Origin: Zoroaster sp. YZ-2022
Lineage: Eukaryota; Echinodermata; Asteroidea; Forcipulatida; Zoroasteridae
Direction: 5' to 3'
Length of the DNA: 64,000 nt
Assembly: GCA_029582265.1 (NCBI GenBank)
Contig: CM055820.1
Coordinates: 16,388,485 to 16,452,484, forward strand
This document shows positions 1 through 9,521 of this stretch, one piece after another (the stretch's first letter is position 1; each line of letters begins with the position of its first letter). A program made the translations under genes and the position numbers. The notes below the pieces were generated by a model, which was not told the DNA's origin, did no database searches, and saw only the letters and a program-made list of their open reading frames with translations.

Positions 1-398
1 GTACTGTGCGCGACGCGACCCGGGCATAATACACGAGCTGCAGTTGGTTCGGTGGTTCTCCACAGCAATTTCCCTCTCCAGCACCACGGCGCCGTCGGCG
101 GGCGCGCCATGGGTGGGCCAACGTGTTTTTTATAGGAGCAGCATGCGCACTCGGAGGTGCAATTTGACAACAGACAGGAAGAAAAACAATCACACTCAGA
201 GTCAAAGACAACCTTTTTTGTTTTTTAATGAAAGATAATCATGGAATGAAACTGTGATTTAGGTAAATGTATACATATTTATTTTTATTCAGTTGAAAAT
301 CACTGGCCTCGGGCCTGCGGTCCAGCGTTAATTTCGAGCCCTGCGCTTATTGGTGGCGGAACAATCTTAGCTCAGACTTTGAAGCGAGTGAAAAAAGA
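1..398. other. left edge, unclassified non-Polinton sequence
   Basis: The first 180 bases are GC-rich and unlike the AT-rich Polinton DNA that follows. I recognise no domain, tRNA or repeat end. The frame of the next ORF stays open a short way upstream of its ATG, so Polinton sequence may resume near 350-398. The stretch is probably the right part of another insertion whose left end lies outside the window. This is inference. Confidence 0.3.
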
Positions 399-1138
399 AT
401 GGCTTTTGACGATGGTGTACATAATCGTAAAGAACACACTATTAGAGTAGGTTACATTTTACAATCTGATAGCGTTAAAACAGCGTGGACTAAATTTATA
501 AACGTTGATGCTCGAGGTTTTACGGATATAGGTACGGAACGAATTAACGATTCTATAAGAATGTACGTTTATGCAATTTTAGGAGCTCAAGCGCGAAAAC
601 TTCTTTTTTAGCGGGTGGTACCGGTTTAGACGCGCAGCGTGAATTTATAAATATAGTCAATGCAGAGATTGATTCTCCGGTTGATTTACAATCTTCTATT
701 CAACGATATCAAGATGTTTTACAATACGCTCGTTCGCAATTAAACTTTTGTATCGGAGAAAATTTATATATGATGCCGAGCGATATGAATTTACGAATAG
801 GGTCGTACGCAGGGTATAACAATAATTTATTAATCGCAACGAGTGATTTATCTTTAGGTTCAAATTTAAATCTAAATTCAGAACCCGCACATCTTTCTAT
901 TTTACCTTCAGAATCACCACCGCCATTAATTGCTAAACACATACAAGAAACAAATGATTTAGAATCTCCCTCTACAATAGCACATGCGCAAGACCCTTTA
1001 GAAACTACGTCTGACGTTAGCGTAATAAAAGAAGACTCTTTTGAAGATGCTAGTCATCAAGAAGAAAAAAATTCTTTAATACTTGGTTTTGCGATTTTAA
1101 CTACGCTCGGCATTACGATTTACGAATTGTTATTTTAG
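399..1138 (+). pseudogene. Polinton conserved membrane-anchored ORF, one frameshift
   Basis: Two overlapping reading frames make one protein of about 245 residues. The first frame (399-611) stops just after a run of six T (604-609), and the second runs on to 1138, so a one-base slip in the homopolymer is the likely break. Visible features are a polar N-terminal half, the segment MPSDMNLRIGSYAGYNN, a Pro/Ser/acidic linker, and one C-terminal transmembrane helix (about LILGFAILTTLGITIYELLF) at the very end. It ends 9 bases inside the convergent gene at 1130-2044. I believe related ORFs occur in other animal Polintons, but I cannot name a function; a virion or membrane role is a guess. The frameshift could also be a sequencing error. 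Confidence 0.6.
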
Positions 1139-2044
1139 CGTTTTCTGCATATAAGTTAAAATTAAAACGCCAACCCCAGTTAACGCTAGCCATAAATGTT
1201 CAGCCGCCCACGTAACTACACTAGAAGCTGTTTTAAATAACCAACTTACTATCGATCCTATAATAGCCGGTAAAGCGGCTAAAGCTTTTGCTCCTAGTTT
1301 AGATAATACATTCGCTAGATATTTTAATGTTTTTTGTATCCACTCTTTTACACCGCCGCTATCTGGTGGTTTTGGGGTTGGAGGCGTGGGTTTAGGTGGT
1401 ATAGGTTTGGGTGCGGGCGGTATAGGTTTGGGTGGCGCGGGTGTAGGTTTTGGTAAAACTGAATTTACGGTACCAACGATTGATTCGACGATAAAAGCGA
1501 TAGTCGTACTAACAGCCGTTAATATACTAACGATCGTTACACCTTGTTCTCTAAATAAAGTTCTAATTTTATCTCCCAACGTATCGTCGCTTTCTATCAT
1601 GTAACGAACCAATTCACGGATGCTACCAAGTTGGCTACTAATTTCTCCCGTATTTAATTTTAACGCGTCTAATATAATTTGTCTTTTTTCTTGTTTTTCT
1701 CGCAGCTGTGTACTAGCTTTTTCAGTTAATTCTTCAAATCCACGCCGTTTACCGTCTAAAATTAATTCTTGAAGATGGGATATTTCTTGTTCTGTTTTAG
1801 ACAAATTACCTAAAATTAGATCGCGATTACCTTGCTTCGTTTCCAAAGCTTCGTCTAAACCCCTTAGCTCACTAAATTTATATTTAATTCCACGCTCTTT
1901 TAACCATTCATTTATCACGCGTTCTCCTTTTTCCCTATGCAAAATGGGTGTATCTTCTAGCGCATCTAAATAGGGTGTATCTTCTCGCGCTACCTCGTCT
2001 TCTGCTTCTTTTTGCACTGTAGAAAGAACGACATCAAAGCTCAT
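1130..2044 (-). CDS. Polinton structural-type protein: coiled coil, TM, Pro-rich linker, hydrophobic C-terminus
   Basis: An intact 304-residue ORF. Order of regions: acidic N-terminus (1-50), charged helical or coiled-coil region (about 55-165), a transmembrane segment (about 169-195, VTIVSILTAVSTTIAFIVES), a Pro-rich linker with repeated KP and PP pairs (about 196-230), then a second hydrophobic block (about 231-304) containing ALPAIIGSIVSWLF and a final TM-like helix. This architecture is, as I recall, common among Polinton ORFs of invertebrates; its role is not established and it may be a virion membrane or minor structural protein. The start ATG overlaps the stop of the upstream gene (2034-2044), as expected for compact viral-type gene packing on the minus strand. 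Confidence 0.7.
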   Translation of the reverse strand: MSFDVVLSTVQKEAEDEVAREDTPYLDALEDTPILHREKGERVINEWLKERGIKYKFSELRGLDEALETKQGNRDLILGNLSKTEQEISHLQELILDGKRRGFEELTEKASTQLREKQEKRQIILDALKLNTGEISSQLGSIRELVRYMIESDDTLGDKIRTLFREQGVTIVSILTAVSTTIAFIVESIVGTVNSVLPKPTPAPPKPIPPAPKPIPPKPTPPTPKPPDSGGVKEWIQKTLKYLANVLSKLGAKALAALPAIIGSIVSWLFKTASSVVTWAAEHLWLALTGVGVLILTYMQKTLK

Positions 2045-2685
2045 CGTTTACAACTTGTACATTTTGTGAGAACTGATGCGGATCAGCGTCTTCACGAATT
2101 GGTCGAAAGATATTTCTCGTTGATTCGAGTACCTCTTTAGTAACAGGGAGTAATCTTCTTTTTTTAGTAATATCCGCCGCTTCATTAAAAAATGCTGTTC
2201 CGCTGTGTCCTTTATCATTCGCTCTTTTAATTATTCTGCTTTGGGTAACGAATTCATCTGGGTTAGCTATACGCGTTAAAAGTACATCGTCGTAATAAAA
2301 ACCTTTATGAAATTGTCTTTTTGATTTATCTTCTTTATCTTTAAAAGCCATTTTACTATTAAGTTCTTTTGCTTCGTCTTCGTCAACAAAGCTAAAAAAT
2401 TTTGCTACTTTTTATTATTTCACCGGGTTTATAGTTTGGATTAAAATGCTTACGAAATTGTTCTATTTTTTGGTTAATTAAAACCGCCGTAGGATTTAAA
2501 GTAGATTTTCCACTTTCTAATTTTTTTAAATATTCTCGTTCTAATCTTTTTTGACTCTCTTCTTTTTCCTTTTCATATTCATCATTTTGAAATTCTGTTT
2601 CTTTATCTTGTTGTTGATCATATTTATCATCAAAATCAGTTGTTGCCATTCCAAAATCATCCATTTCATGTTCTCCCGCTTCCAT
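2034..2685 (-). pseudogene. Polinton conserved hydrophilic protein, split by a frameshift
   Basis: Two ORFs lie in series: 2392-2685 (97 residues, very charged, Glu/Lys/Gln-rich) and 2034-2351 (105 residues, with HSGTAFFNEAADITKKRRLLP and FSQNVQVV). The second frame stays open upstream of its ATG through 2352-2398 and meets the first ORF where that one stops in an A-rich stretch. The simplest reading is one gene of about 215 residues with a one-base frameshift near 2395-2400; two separate genes are the alternative, since the second has its own ATG in a TAAAATGG context. No enzyme motif, signal peptide or TM segment is visible. Function unknown. The 3' end overlaps the next gene (2034-2044). 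Confidence 0.55.
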
Positions 2686-2692
2686 TTTACAA

Positions 2693-3136
2693 TTACTTTT
2701 TATCTTTTTTTAATAATTTATAACTCACGTAACCTACAGCGCTCATTCCTAGTACGATAAATAAAATTTCTCGCGTTTTTTGATCTTCGCTAGGAACGTA
2801 AAAATCTTCTAGTTGAGGTTCATCGTGTAAATCTTTTGGTAAATACATTTGTTTGTTAGAAACTCGCGAATATTCATTCATCGCATCATCAATATTGTTA
2901 AACGTTCTTACAGCGCTTGATTCTTTTTGTATTTTCTCATTTAAATAATCTAGATATTTTAAACGCTTTTTACTAAATTCATCTCTAGCTTTTGAAAGTT
3001 GTTCTAACGCTAAATCGTGTCTTTTACGCTCTTGTTCTACATCATTATTTCGTAAACTACTAAATAAAGCATTTGAACCGGTAAATGCTAACGCATTAAC
3101 TACCGCACCTCCGATCATCATCGCTATAGATACCAT
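2693..3136 (-). CDS. Polinton two-TM protein with central coiled coil
   Basis: An intact 147-residue ORF. It starts with a hydrophobic segment (residues 1-28, MVSIAMMIGGAVVNALAF), continues with a charged helical region rich in Arg/Lys/Glu (about 30-75), a conserved-looking patch with EPQLEDFYVPSEDQKTREI (about 106-125), and ends in a second TM segment (about 124-142) followed by KKDKK. It opens the minus-strand block 3136 to 1130 and is divergent from the capsid gene at 3200. The family is familiar to me from Polinton ORFs of other invertebrates, where it has no assigned function. Its undamaged frame contrasts with the broken neighbours. Confidence 0.7.
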   Translation of the reverse strand: MVSIAMMIGGAVVNALAFTGSNALFSSLRNNDVEQERKRHDLALEQLSKARDEFSKKRLKYLDYLNEKIQKESSAVRTFNNIDDAMNEYSRVSNKQMYLPKDLHDEPQLEDFYVPSEDQKTREILFIVLGMSAVGYVSYKLLKKDKK

Positions 3137-3199
3137 TTTATAATTACTTTTTTATATATTTTTTTATAAAAATATTTTATAGTTGTTAACTATAAAACT
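3137..3199. promoter_or_regulatory. AT-rich divergent promoter between two-TM gene and capsid gene
   Basis: A 63-bp spacer separates the divergent ATGs at 3136 (minus) and 3200 (plus). It contains TATAAAA on the plus strand at 3191-3197 and TATAAAATGG across the minus start, plus a palindrome TATAGTT-GTT-AACTATA at 3178-3194. A bidirectional promoter is likely from layout alone; no expression evidence is possible here. Confidence 0.45.
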
Positions 3200-3248
3200 A
3201 TGGCAAATAATGCGTACGGAGATGTGTTAGATCCATACAGGAGAATAA

Positions 3249-3896
3249 AGCCGTGTTCGCACTGGACTTATTTTGGTAAAACTTACCGAGACGATGGGTA
3301 CTTTTCCCATTTTAAGTCCAGTGCGGACAGCCTAGGACGTTTTCCTCTCAGTTACTTTTCCTGAGTCCAGCGGTTACTTTTACTGGCCAACTGCTGCCCA
3401 GGAAAACTTCCCAGGTAACTTTTCCCGAGACGATAAGTCCAGTGCGGACAGTGCGAGTCGGTAAAAGCGGCTCAGGAAAAGCGAACATCCGCCCGAGAGC
3501 AACGTCGTGCTACACAGGGACACCACGCATGCGCTTTGCATTGTTTAAAACTGGCTCAGGAAAGCGTACATCCGGCCCGAGCGCAAGGTCGTGCTACACA
3601 GGGACACCACGCATGCGCTTTGCATTGTTTCACCGCACGGTGGGGGCGGGCCGGGCGCATTTAATGCATGTGCATGTGTAGCAAGTTTTCTGGGTCAATC
3701 GGGTCAACGTAGAAAGGTCACGCAAAGCGCCCTCATGAGTCATTATACTGACAGCTCGGTTACTTCTACCACGGTCTCGGTAAAATTTTCCCGTGTCGAA
3801 AGTCCAAGTGCGGACAGAGGTTAAATTTAACCATTTTTCATTTTACCATTGTCTCGGTAAAACCTTCCCCAAAAAAAGTCCAGTGCGAACACGCCT
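3249..3896. mobile_element. PIF/Harbinger-type MITE in the capsid gene (648 bp)
   Basis: The ends are near-perfect inverted repeats, AGCCGTGTTCGCACTGGACT at the left and the complement of AGGCGTGTTCGCACTGGACT at the right. They are flanked by TAA at 3246-3248 and 3897-3899. A 3-bp TAA target duplication is the hallmark of PIF/Harbinger transposition. Taking one TAA away with the element restores the capsid reading frame, which fixes the boundaries. No transposase is inside, so it is non-autonomous. AGTCCAGTGCGGACA recurs several times internally. Confidence 0.85.
3471..3640. repeat. 84-bp tandem repeat inside the Harbinger-type MITE
   Basis: Two adjacent copies with an 84-base period start at 3471 and 3555, each running from CTCAGGAAA to GCTTTGCATTGTTT with a few differences. 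They share GTCGTGCTACACAGGGACAC. Confidence 0.8.
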
Positions 3897-4186
3897 TAAG
3901 AGAACCAAGAGGTATAAAAGGATTACGTCAAAAAGTTGTCATTACAAATAATCCGAGTACTATTACTGAAAATCAATTATTAACGGTTCGTTTTCCAAAT
4001 TTAGGAATGAATGACGTTATCGTCCCGAATACGGTTCGATTAGCTTTCAATATAGAACTTGTTTCATCAAATACTACGAGAACGTTAGTACAAAATATAG
4101 GTAGAGCTATCGTAAAACATATAATTATTAAAATGGTAGGAAATGAAATATTTTCATTAGACGATGCGGATGTATACAATTGCTAT

Positions 4187-7100
4187 ATTTTATTATTATT
4201 CATGGTTTATTAAAAACATTCAATTTGGTTGCCAACGGCAAAATTACATTGAATTTACAAAATTTACAGAGATTAACATAAAAAAATAAACAATCAAGAG
4301 TTCCAAAGAGACATCTTAAAAATAAATAGTATAATAAAAAATATAAAAGATGAAATAAATAAATTAAAACTGATAAGACGAGTAAAATAAAAAGCAATTT
4401 ACAAAGAATATATACAAATATATGTATGTATAAAACTTGAAGCTTGAAGCCCCCCCCCCCCAAAAAAAATAAAAATAGAAAAGCTAACAATTAATGGCAG
4501 TTTTCATTTAGTAGTTTGACCATGTAAGGGATTGCACTATTAACATGTCTCTTGGTACGTACATTAGGAGTTGTCAACAAATGTGAGTTACGTAGTAAAC
4601 GGCCATTACTATCTCCTCTAGTTTTAGGAAGCCACTCGAAATTCAACACTGTTCATCAGAGAATTAGCAAATTTAAAGCAAATATGTTGGCGACGTTGCT
4701 CAAGGTCTTGAATTTCCAATACATGTAGGGCATGATGGCAAGAATCCTAACCATTCGCTAACATCATCCTCCCGGCTCGTGTTTGAATTCGTTCTATTGC
4801 ATTATGTTGCTTTATAGTAAGACCTGGATGCCAGACAGGGACAGCATATTCTAATAGTGGTCGAATGAAACCAACATAAATGGTGACGAGGTCTTTGATT
4901 GCTAGGCCAAACCTTCTAAGATTAGTTAACATAAACAACCGTCCACTGGCTCTACTGATAATGTCATTGATATGTATGTCCCATTTTAGATTACTGGCCA
5001 CTTTAATACCAAGTATTTTAAGGGCTTCACTTGATTGAAGTTCTTGGCCAGACAGTTGTAATGGATCGCGGGGGGCAGGGTTCTTAGCAAATGTGATGTC
5101 CATAGAAAAACATTTTGCTGGGTTTATCAGCATGTTATTTTCAGATGCCCATAAATCAAATCGGTCGAGTGTTTCTTGCATGTTGCTGGAGCTGTTAATT
5201 TTTATGTTCTCAATCAAGGTCATATCATCAACGTACTTAAGGGTGAGATTACAACTCTCGGTCGGCACTGCTGCATCATTTATCATGCTAAGAAAGGTGG
5301 CAGGACCTGTTAAAGTTCCTTGTGGTACGCCAGCTTTGAGTACTGACCAGCTAGAGAGGGAGTCGTGATATCTAACGCATTGAAGTCTGTCCGAGAGAAA
5401 GTCGGCGATCCATGGGATTATACATGGTCTAGCACCCATATTGAGTAGTTTTGTGATAGCTATATTATGGTCCACTCGGTCAAAGGCTTTGCTAAAATCA
5501 GTGACAACTATACGTGTGAGGCTTTTTGAATTATCAGCATGTTGAAATATGTTGTTGAGGAGTTTGACCAAGTAGTGTGTAGTAGAATGGCCCTTACGAG
5601 CTCCGAACTGGTTTGGGTCAATGAGAGGCTCAATGTCTTCCATGAGCCAACTAATGATAAAAGACTCTGCGACTTTAGCAAAATGATCAGTTAAGGATAT
5701 AGGCCTCAGTTGATTCCATGTTGGCGGGTTAGTTTTCGGTATCGGAACGACGACCGCTTTCTTCCACTGAGGAGGAACTACTGATTGATTGAACGATGTA
5801 TTGAGGATGTACGCTAGGGGTGAGCTCAATTCACAGGCGAATTCGCGAATTATCTTAGCTGGGATGCCATCAGGACCACCAGCCTTGGTACAGCTGATTT
5901 TCGAGAGTTTTGAGAAGACTACCCATGGATAAATGTATGGAGTTGGAATGGGGGCAGGTAAGTATGCAGGTAAGTTTGAAACTGAGAGTGGTCTAATGTC
6001 ATTGCCAATGGAGGAGAAGTGTTTGTTGATACAATCGGCTATATCAGCAGAGTTTTCAGGATCGATGTCTTGTGGTGGTGAGATGCTGGGTTGTTGCTTA
6101 TTTTTTGTTGTCATAATGCGAATCTGTCGGTACCATTGTGCAGGGTTAGATTTTTTAAGTCTCTGAACTCTATTATGATAGAACTCATGTTTGTCTGATT
6201 TGATGGCTCGAATAGTTTTATTGCGGTAGAATCTCCAAAGAGGCGGTCTTAAATGATTGAATACTGCCTGACGTCTGCGAATAAAAGCCTTTGTTTTCGG
6301 AGTCATCCAAGGTTTATCAGATGTATGAAGTTTGATTTCTTGCATGGGAAAGTGGAGGTCAATACGTTGGTGAAGAGTGTTATAAAAGGCATTGGTTTTG
6401 TCGATCACTGAGTCTAATTGGGTGACTTCTTCCCAATTATGATGAGTAATCCAATGACCAAATTCTTGGATATCTGAATTCTTAATGGGTCGAATTTTCC
6501 TCATGGTGATAGAGTTTTTAACAGGTTCAAACTCCTGCTTCGGAATCCAAAAGACTGACGAGTGGTCGCTCAAGCCGATTGGTGAGGCAATATCAGGACA
6601 GTTGTAAAATTTGGACAAGTTGGTTACAATTTGGTCCAATGTAGCATTTCTTGTAGGTTGTTTAACCGCTTGTTGTAGCTTGTTATTCCTACAAAGGGGG
6701 GTAATATCAAGGTGATTGAGGTCACCCAGTATGCAAATGCCAGCATCTGGATAATTAATTCTAACAACATCCAACGCATCTTGAATGTGGTTTATCATGA
6801 TGTCTTCCATTGTCCTGTCAGGAAAGTATACAGCAGCAAAAATCAGGGTAGAAACTGCTCATGAAGTCTTCTGGGGTGAACCTTGATCCATAGAATTTCC
6901 AAGTCAGCCGGGTGTCAACATTTAGTAATACTGATGCATGCAAAGACTCTTTCACATACAGGCGACTCCTCCACCAATACGTGAAGAACGAGGTTTGGAG
7001 AATAAATTGTAGCCCTCAATATTATAGTAGTCAATATCTCTGTCTGGCATGAACCAAGATTCGGATATGGCACATATATCAAATGCATTATCGAGAACAA

Positions 7101-7824
7101 CAGAACGATACTCATCCATTTTATTATTTAAAGAGCGTGGGTTACATAAAAGACTGATGGAAAGTGGAAATGCCGCTTGGTGAGGTGAGGTTGACGGTTT
7201 TCTGCAGGTGGATGAGATTTGTAGTATTGGCTCCTCTATCAGATTCAGGTAGTCTAAAATAATCATCTCTAGTTTCTGCTGACGTGATTAATACTGGAAT
7301 GTTATGTCTCTTATGATGGCCACTTCTACAGCCACGACGACGTTTAAATATACCAAGTGACTTCAGGAGGGCAACAGTATCACTGGGTAGTTTATATCTC
7401 CTGAGGTGAGCAACATGGACAAGTTTATTGCGAGAATAAACGATGGGTAGTGGTGTAGGATTTGGAGGTCGAGAGTGTCGAGTACGACCGTAGTCATTGT
7501 CATTTAACATGCACGTACGTGTACAGGATAGCACGGAATGGGCTATACCAGGGTCAAAGTACACAATGGCGGCTGGTTTCATACAATACTCACGAACACA
7601 CGTATCATAAGTTCGTTCTGCCACTGGAAATGCTGGGTATTGACGATCAACGCAATCCCTCCTATGATCTCCATCGTTCACTACTTGATTACCGACACAC
7701 TGGTGAAGTACCAAGTTTGCAATAACAGTTAAAAACGATAAAAATCGAACGTAAAACGGGAGACAAAACATTTTGTGGCAGCAGGCAGAACAGCAGGTAG
7801 AACAGATGAATGGTTAACAACCGA
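4187..7824 (-). mobile_element. non-LTR retrotransposon (jockey/CR1-like LINE) inserted in the capsid gene
   Basis: A 3.6 kb element on the minus strand. Its 3' tail lies at the left as (TTA)n (4186-4200), its 5' end near 7824 where the capsid frame resumes. The capsid sequence is continuous on either side. At the right junction TGGTTAACAACCG is present twice (7811-7823 and 7825-7837); part of this may be target duplication. It carries the endonuclease/RT ORF described separately. Confidence 0.85.
4747..7771 (-). pseudogene. LINE ORF2: apurinic endonuclease plus reverse transcriptase, broken
   Basis: Read leftward. The frame at 7771-7142 holds a basic leader (RRGCRSGHHKRHNIP) of the type found before LINE endonucleases. 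7266-6952 in a second frame gives the start of an exonuclease/endonuclease/phosphatase domain (NPRSLNNKMDEYRSVV, ICAISESWF). 6810-4747 (687 residues) has the rest of the endonuclease (GDLNHLDI, GLSDHSSVFW) and a full RT: KAGGPDGIPAKIIREFA, RPISLTDHFAKVAESF, VVTDFSKAFDRVDHN, AGVPQGTLTGP and the catalytic box KYVDDMTLIE. An in-frame TAG at 4747 cuts off a C-terminal stretch that continues in the same frame (LEIQDLEQRRQH). At least two frameshifts and this stop make it dead. The clade is jockey/CR1-like; I cannot resolve it further. Confidence 0.85.
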
Positions 7825-8781
7825 TGGTTAACAACCGCACAATGCGATAATCTAGCGTATCAAGGAATCAAAAATGAAAACGTAACTAAATTAAGAATAG
7901 ACGCTAGCGATAAAGTTCCCGCGGGTGACGGAGGAAAAGATAAAGCTATCGCGGATACTTATAAAAATAGATATTACATTCCTCTTGATTTTGAATTGTT
8001 GACCGATCATCAACCTTACTATCAATCTGGCATTGGAGATCGATTGACTTACGAACTTGTGTTTAATAAATTTTCAAACGTGATTAAAACAAGTACCGGT
8101 GATGATGATGATAATGCAAAATATACTATAAGCGGGATTTCTTTAGAATATGAGGTTGTTCATATGCCCGAATTCGCTCGAACGATTAAAAATCAATATA
8201 GTAATCGGGTGAGTATATTGTTTGATCGCGTACTAAGACAGAGCGTAACGCCGTTAAACAAAAAAGATACGATGTGGAATATAAATTTAAATACACCCGC
8301 AAAAAGTATGAAAGGAATATTGTTTTTATTCAAAGAGCCTAATGTTAAAGAAAGCAACAAGTTTTATAATCCAAAAATTAATAAAGTTTCAATTACGATC
8401 GAAGGTGTTCATAATCAACTCTACGCGCACGGAATGAAAAGGTATCAACATTGGGAAGAAATTTCAAAATATTTCGGTGATTCTAGTAAACAACACGCTA
8501 TACAAGTCGTTAAAGCTCTAAATTTATCCAACGTTAAACAAGCTGATTATTTATTAAACTGATACGGTTTATTTTTAGATGAGAACGAGTACCGATAATA
8601 GAATACACGGAAGTGGAAGACGAGTACAAAACTTATCCGAAGGAATTACTATTCAAATAGAAAAAGAAGCGGAAGATGCGGGTGAACTAAACATGTATAC
8701 TTTTATTATTATGGATGCGCAACTCGTTATAAAAAATGGACGTTTTGAAACTGTCGATTATTAATATTAATATTAAAAGGA

Positions 8782-9403
8782 ATGTTACCAAAATATCCAC
8801 ACGTTGCGTTAATTTGCGGTCAAACTGGATGTGGAAAAACTGAATTTATTTTAAGTTTGTTGGAACAAGAATATTTTAAACATTTTGAATATATAGTTGT
8901 ATTATGCCCCACTATCGCTATCAACGACGCTTATAAAAATAGAAAATGGGTTTGGAGCGACGAGCGAGTGTTGATTAACGATTTAAACAATATTTCATTA
9001 GAAAAAGCTTTACAAATTTATAGCGATGTATACGAAGGAGACGAAACGTTGTTTATCATCGATGATTGTAGCGCGAATAAAGGATTACGATATAAAAAGT
9101 TTTCGAAAGATCAACGACAGCACGAGTTATCGCTATTAGCTTTCAACGGTCGACACAAGCATCACAGCTGTTGGGTCATTTCACAAAAATATAATAGCAT
9201 ATTAAAAGATTTTAGAGAACAACTTAAATGGGTGTGTTTATTTTATTGTAAAGATAGACTCTTTTGAAGATTGTCTTCGAGAAAATGATGTCATACCGAC
9301 GAGAGAGACAAGAATAGAAATTCATGAAAAATTAAAACGAGTTAAACATCGCAAATTAATTTTAAAAACGGATCAACCTACCGATTATGAAATACGCGAC
9401 TAG
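8782..9403 (+). pseudogene. Polinton DNA-packaging ATPase (FtsK/HerA-A32 type), late frameshift
   Basis: The 161-residue ORF at 8782-9267 carries a Walker A motif GQTGCGKT near residue 13 and a Walker B motif LFIIDDCS near residue 96, followed by HHSCWVISQKYNSILKDFRE, which is sensor-like and conserved in the family. The ORF ends early at 9267, and the C-terminal part continues in another frame to the TAG at 9401-9403 (EKLKRVKHRKLILKTDQP), so a two-base loss near 9255 truncated it. In Polintons this ATPase is expected to drive genome packaging into the capsid. It lies directly downstream of the capsid gene. The P-loop itself is intact; only the C-terminal tail is out of frame. Confidence 0.88.
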
Positions 9404-9521
9404 GTTGTCTATAGGTCGTTGAGCAATTACCCATAGGTTACTTAGCAATTACCCATAGGTCGTTGAGCAATTACCCAATTACCCATAGGTTACTTAGCAA
9501 TTACCCATAGGTTGTTAGTAA
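9404..9521. repeat. minisatellite of an ATTACCCATAGGT unit, left part
   Basis: Units of about 24 bases around GAGCAATTACCCATAGGT repeat from the ATPase stop codon onward. The same units resume at 11538, so the 9522-11534 element was inserted into this array. Confidence 0.8.

Larger units (their letters stand above)
3200..8764 (+). pseudogene. Polinton major capsid protein (double jelly-roll), interrupted by two insertions
   Basis: The gene is in four pieces: 3200-3248 (N-terminus), 3900-4186, 7825-8562 and 8579-8764. The pieces read as one protein of roughly 400 residues or more of the double jelly-roll capsid class found in Polintons; recognisable stretches are NNPSTITENQ, VRFPNLGMNDVIVP, ITIEGVHNQLYAHGMKRYQ and RIHGSGRRVQNLSEGI. 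A Harbinger-type MITE (3249-3896) sits after codon 16 and a LINE (4187-7824) after about 110 codons. After 8562 there is an in-frame TGA and then a one-base frameshift before 8579. The packaging ATPase follows 17 bases downstream. The family identification rests on remembered resemblance plus the ATPase, integrase and PolB context. The copy cannot make a capsid protein. Confidence 0.8.

Noticed and set aside
3442..3824. ORFs of 77-79 codons in the Harbinger-type MITE
   Set aside because: They follow the 84-bp tandem repeat and have no protein-like features.
8782..9403. Idea that the ATPase was an AAA helicase of a Helitron or virophage
   Set aside because: Context (capsid gene upstream, rve integrase and DNA_pol_B_2 nearby, TIRs) is that of a Polinton, and the P-loop/Walker B spacing fits the packaging ATPase type.
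9404..9521. ATTACCCATAGGT array as CRISPR
   Set aside because: Units are contiguous, degenerate and without unique spacers; a eukaryotic minisatellite.
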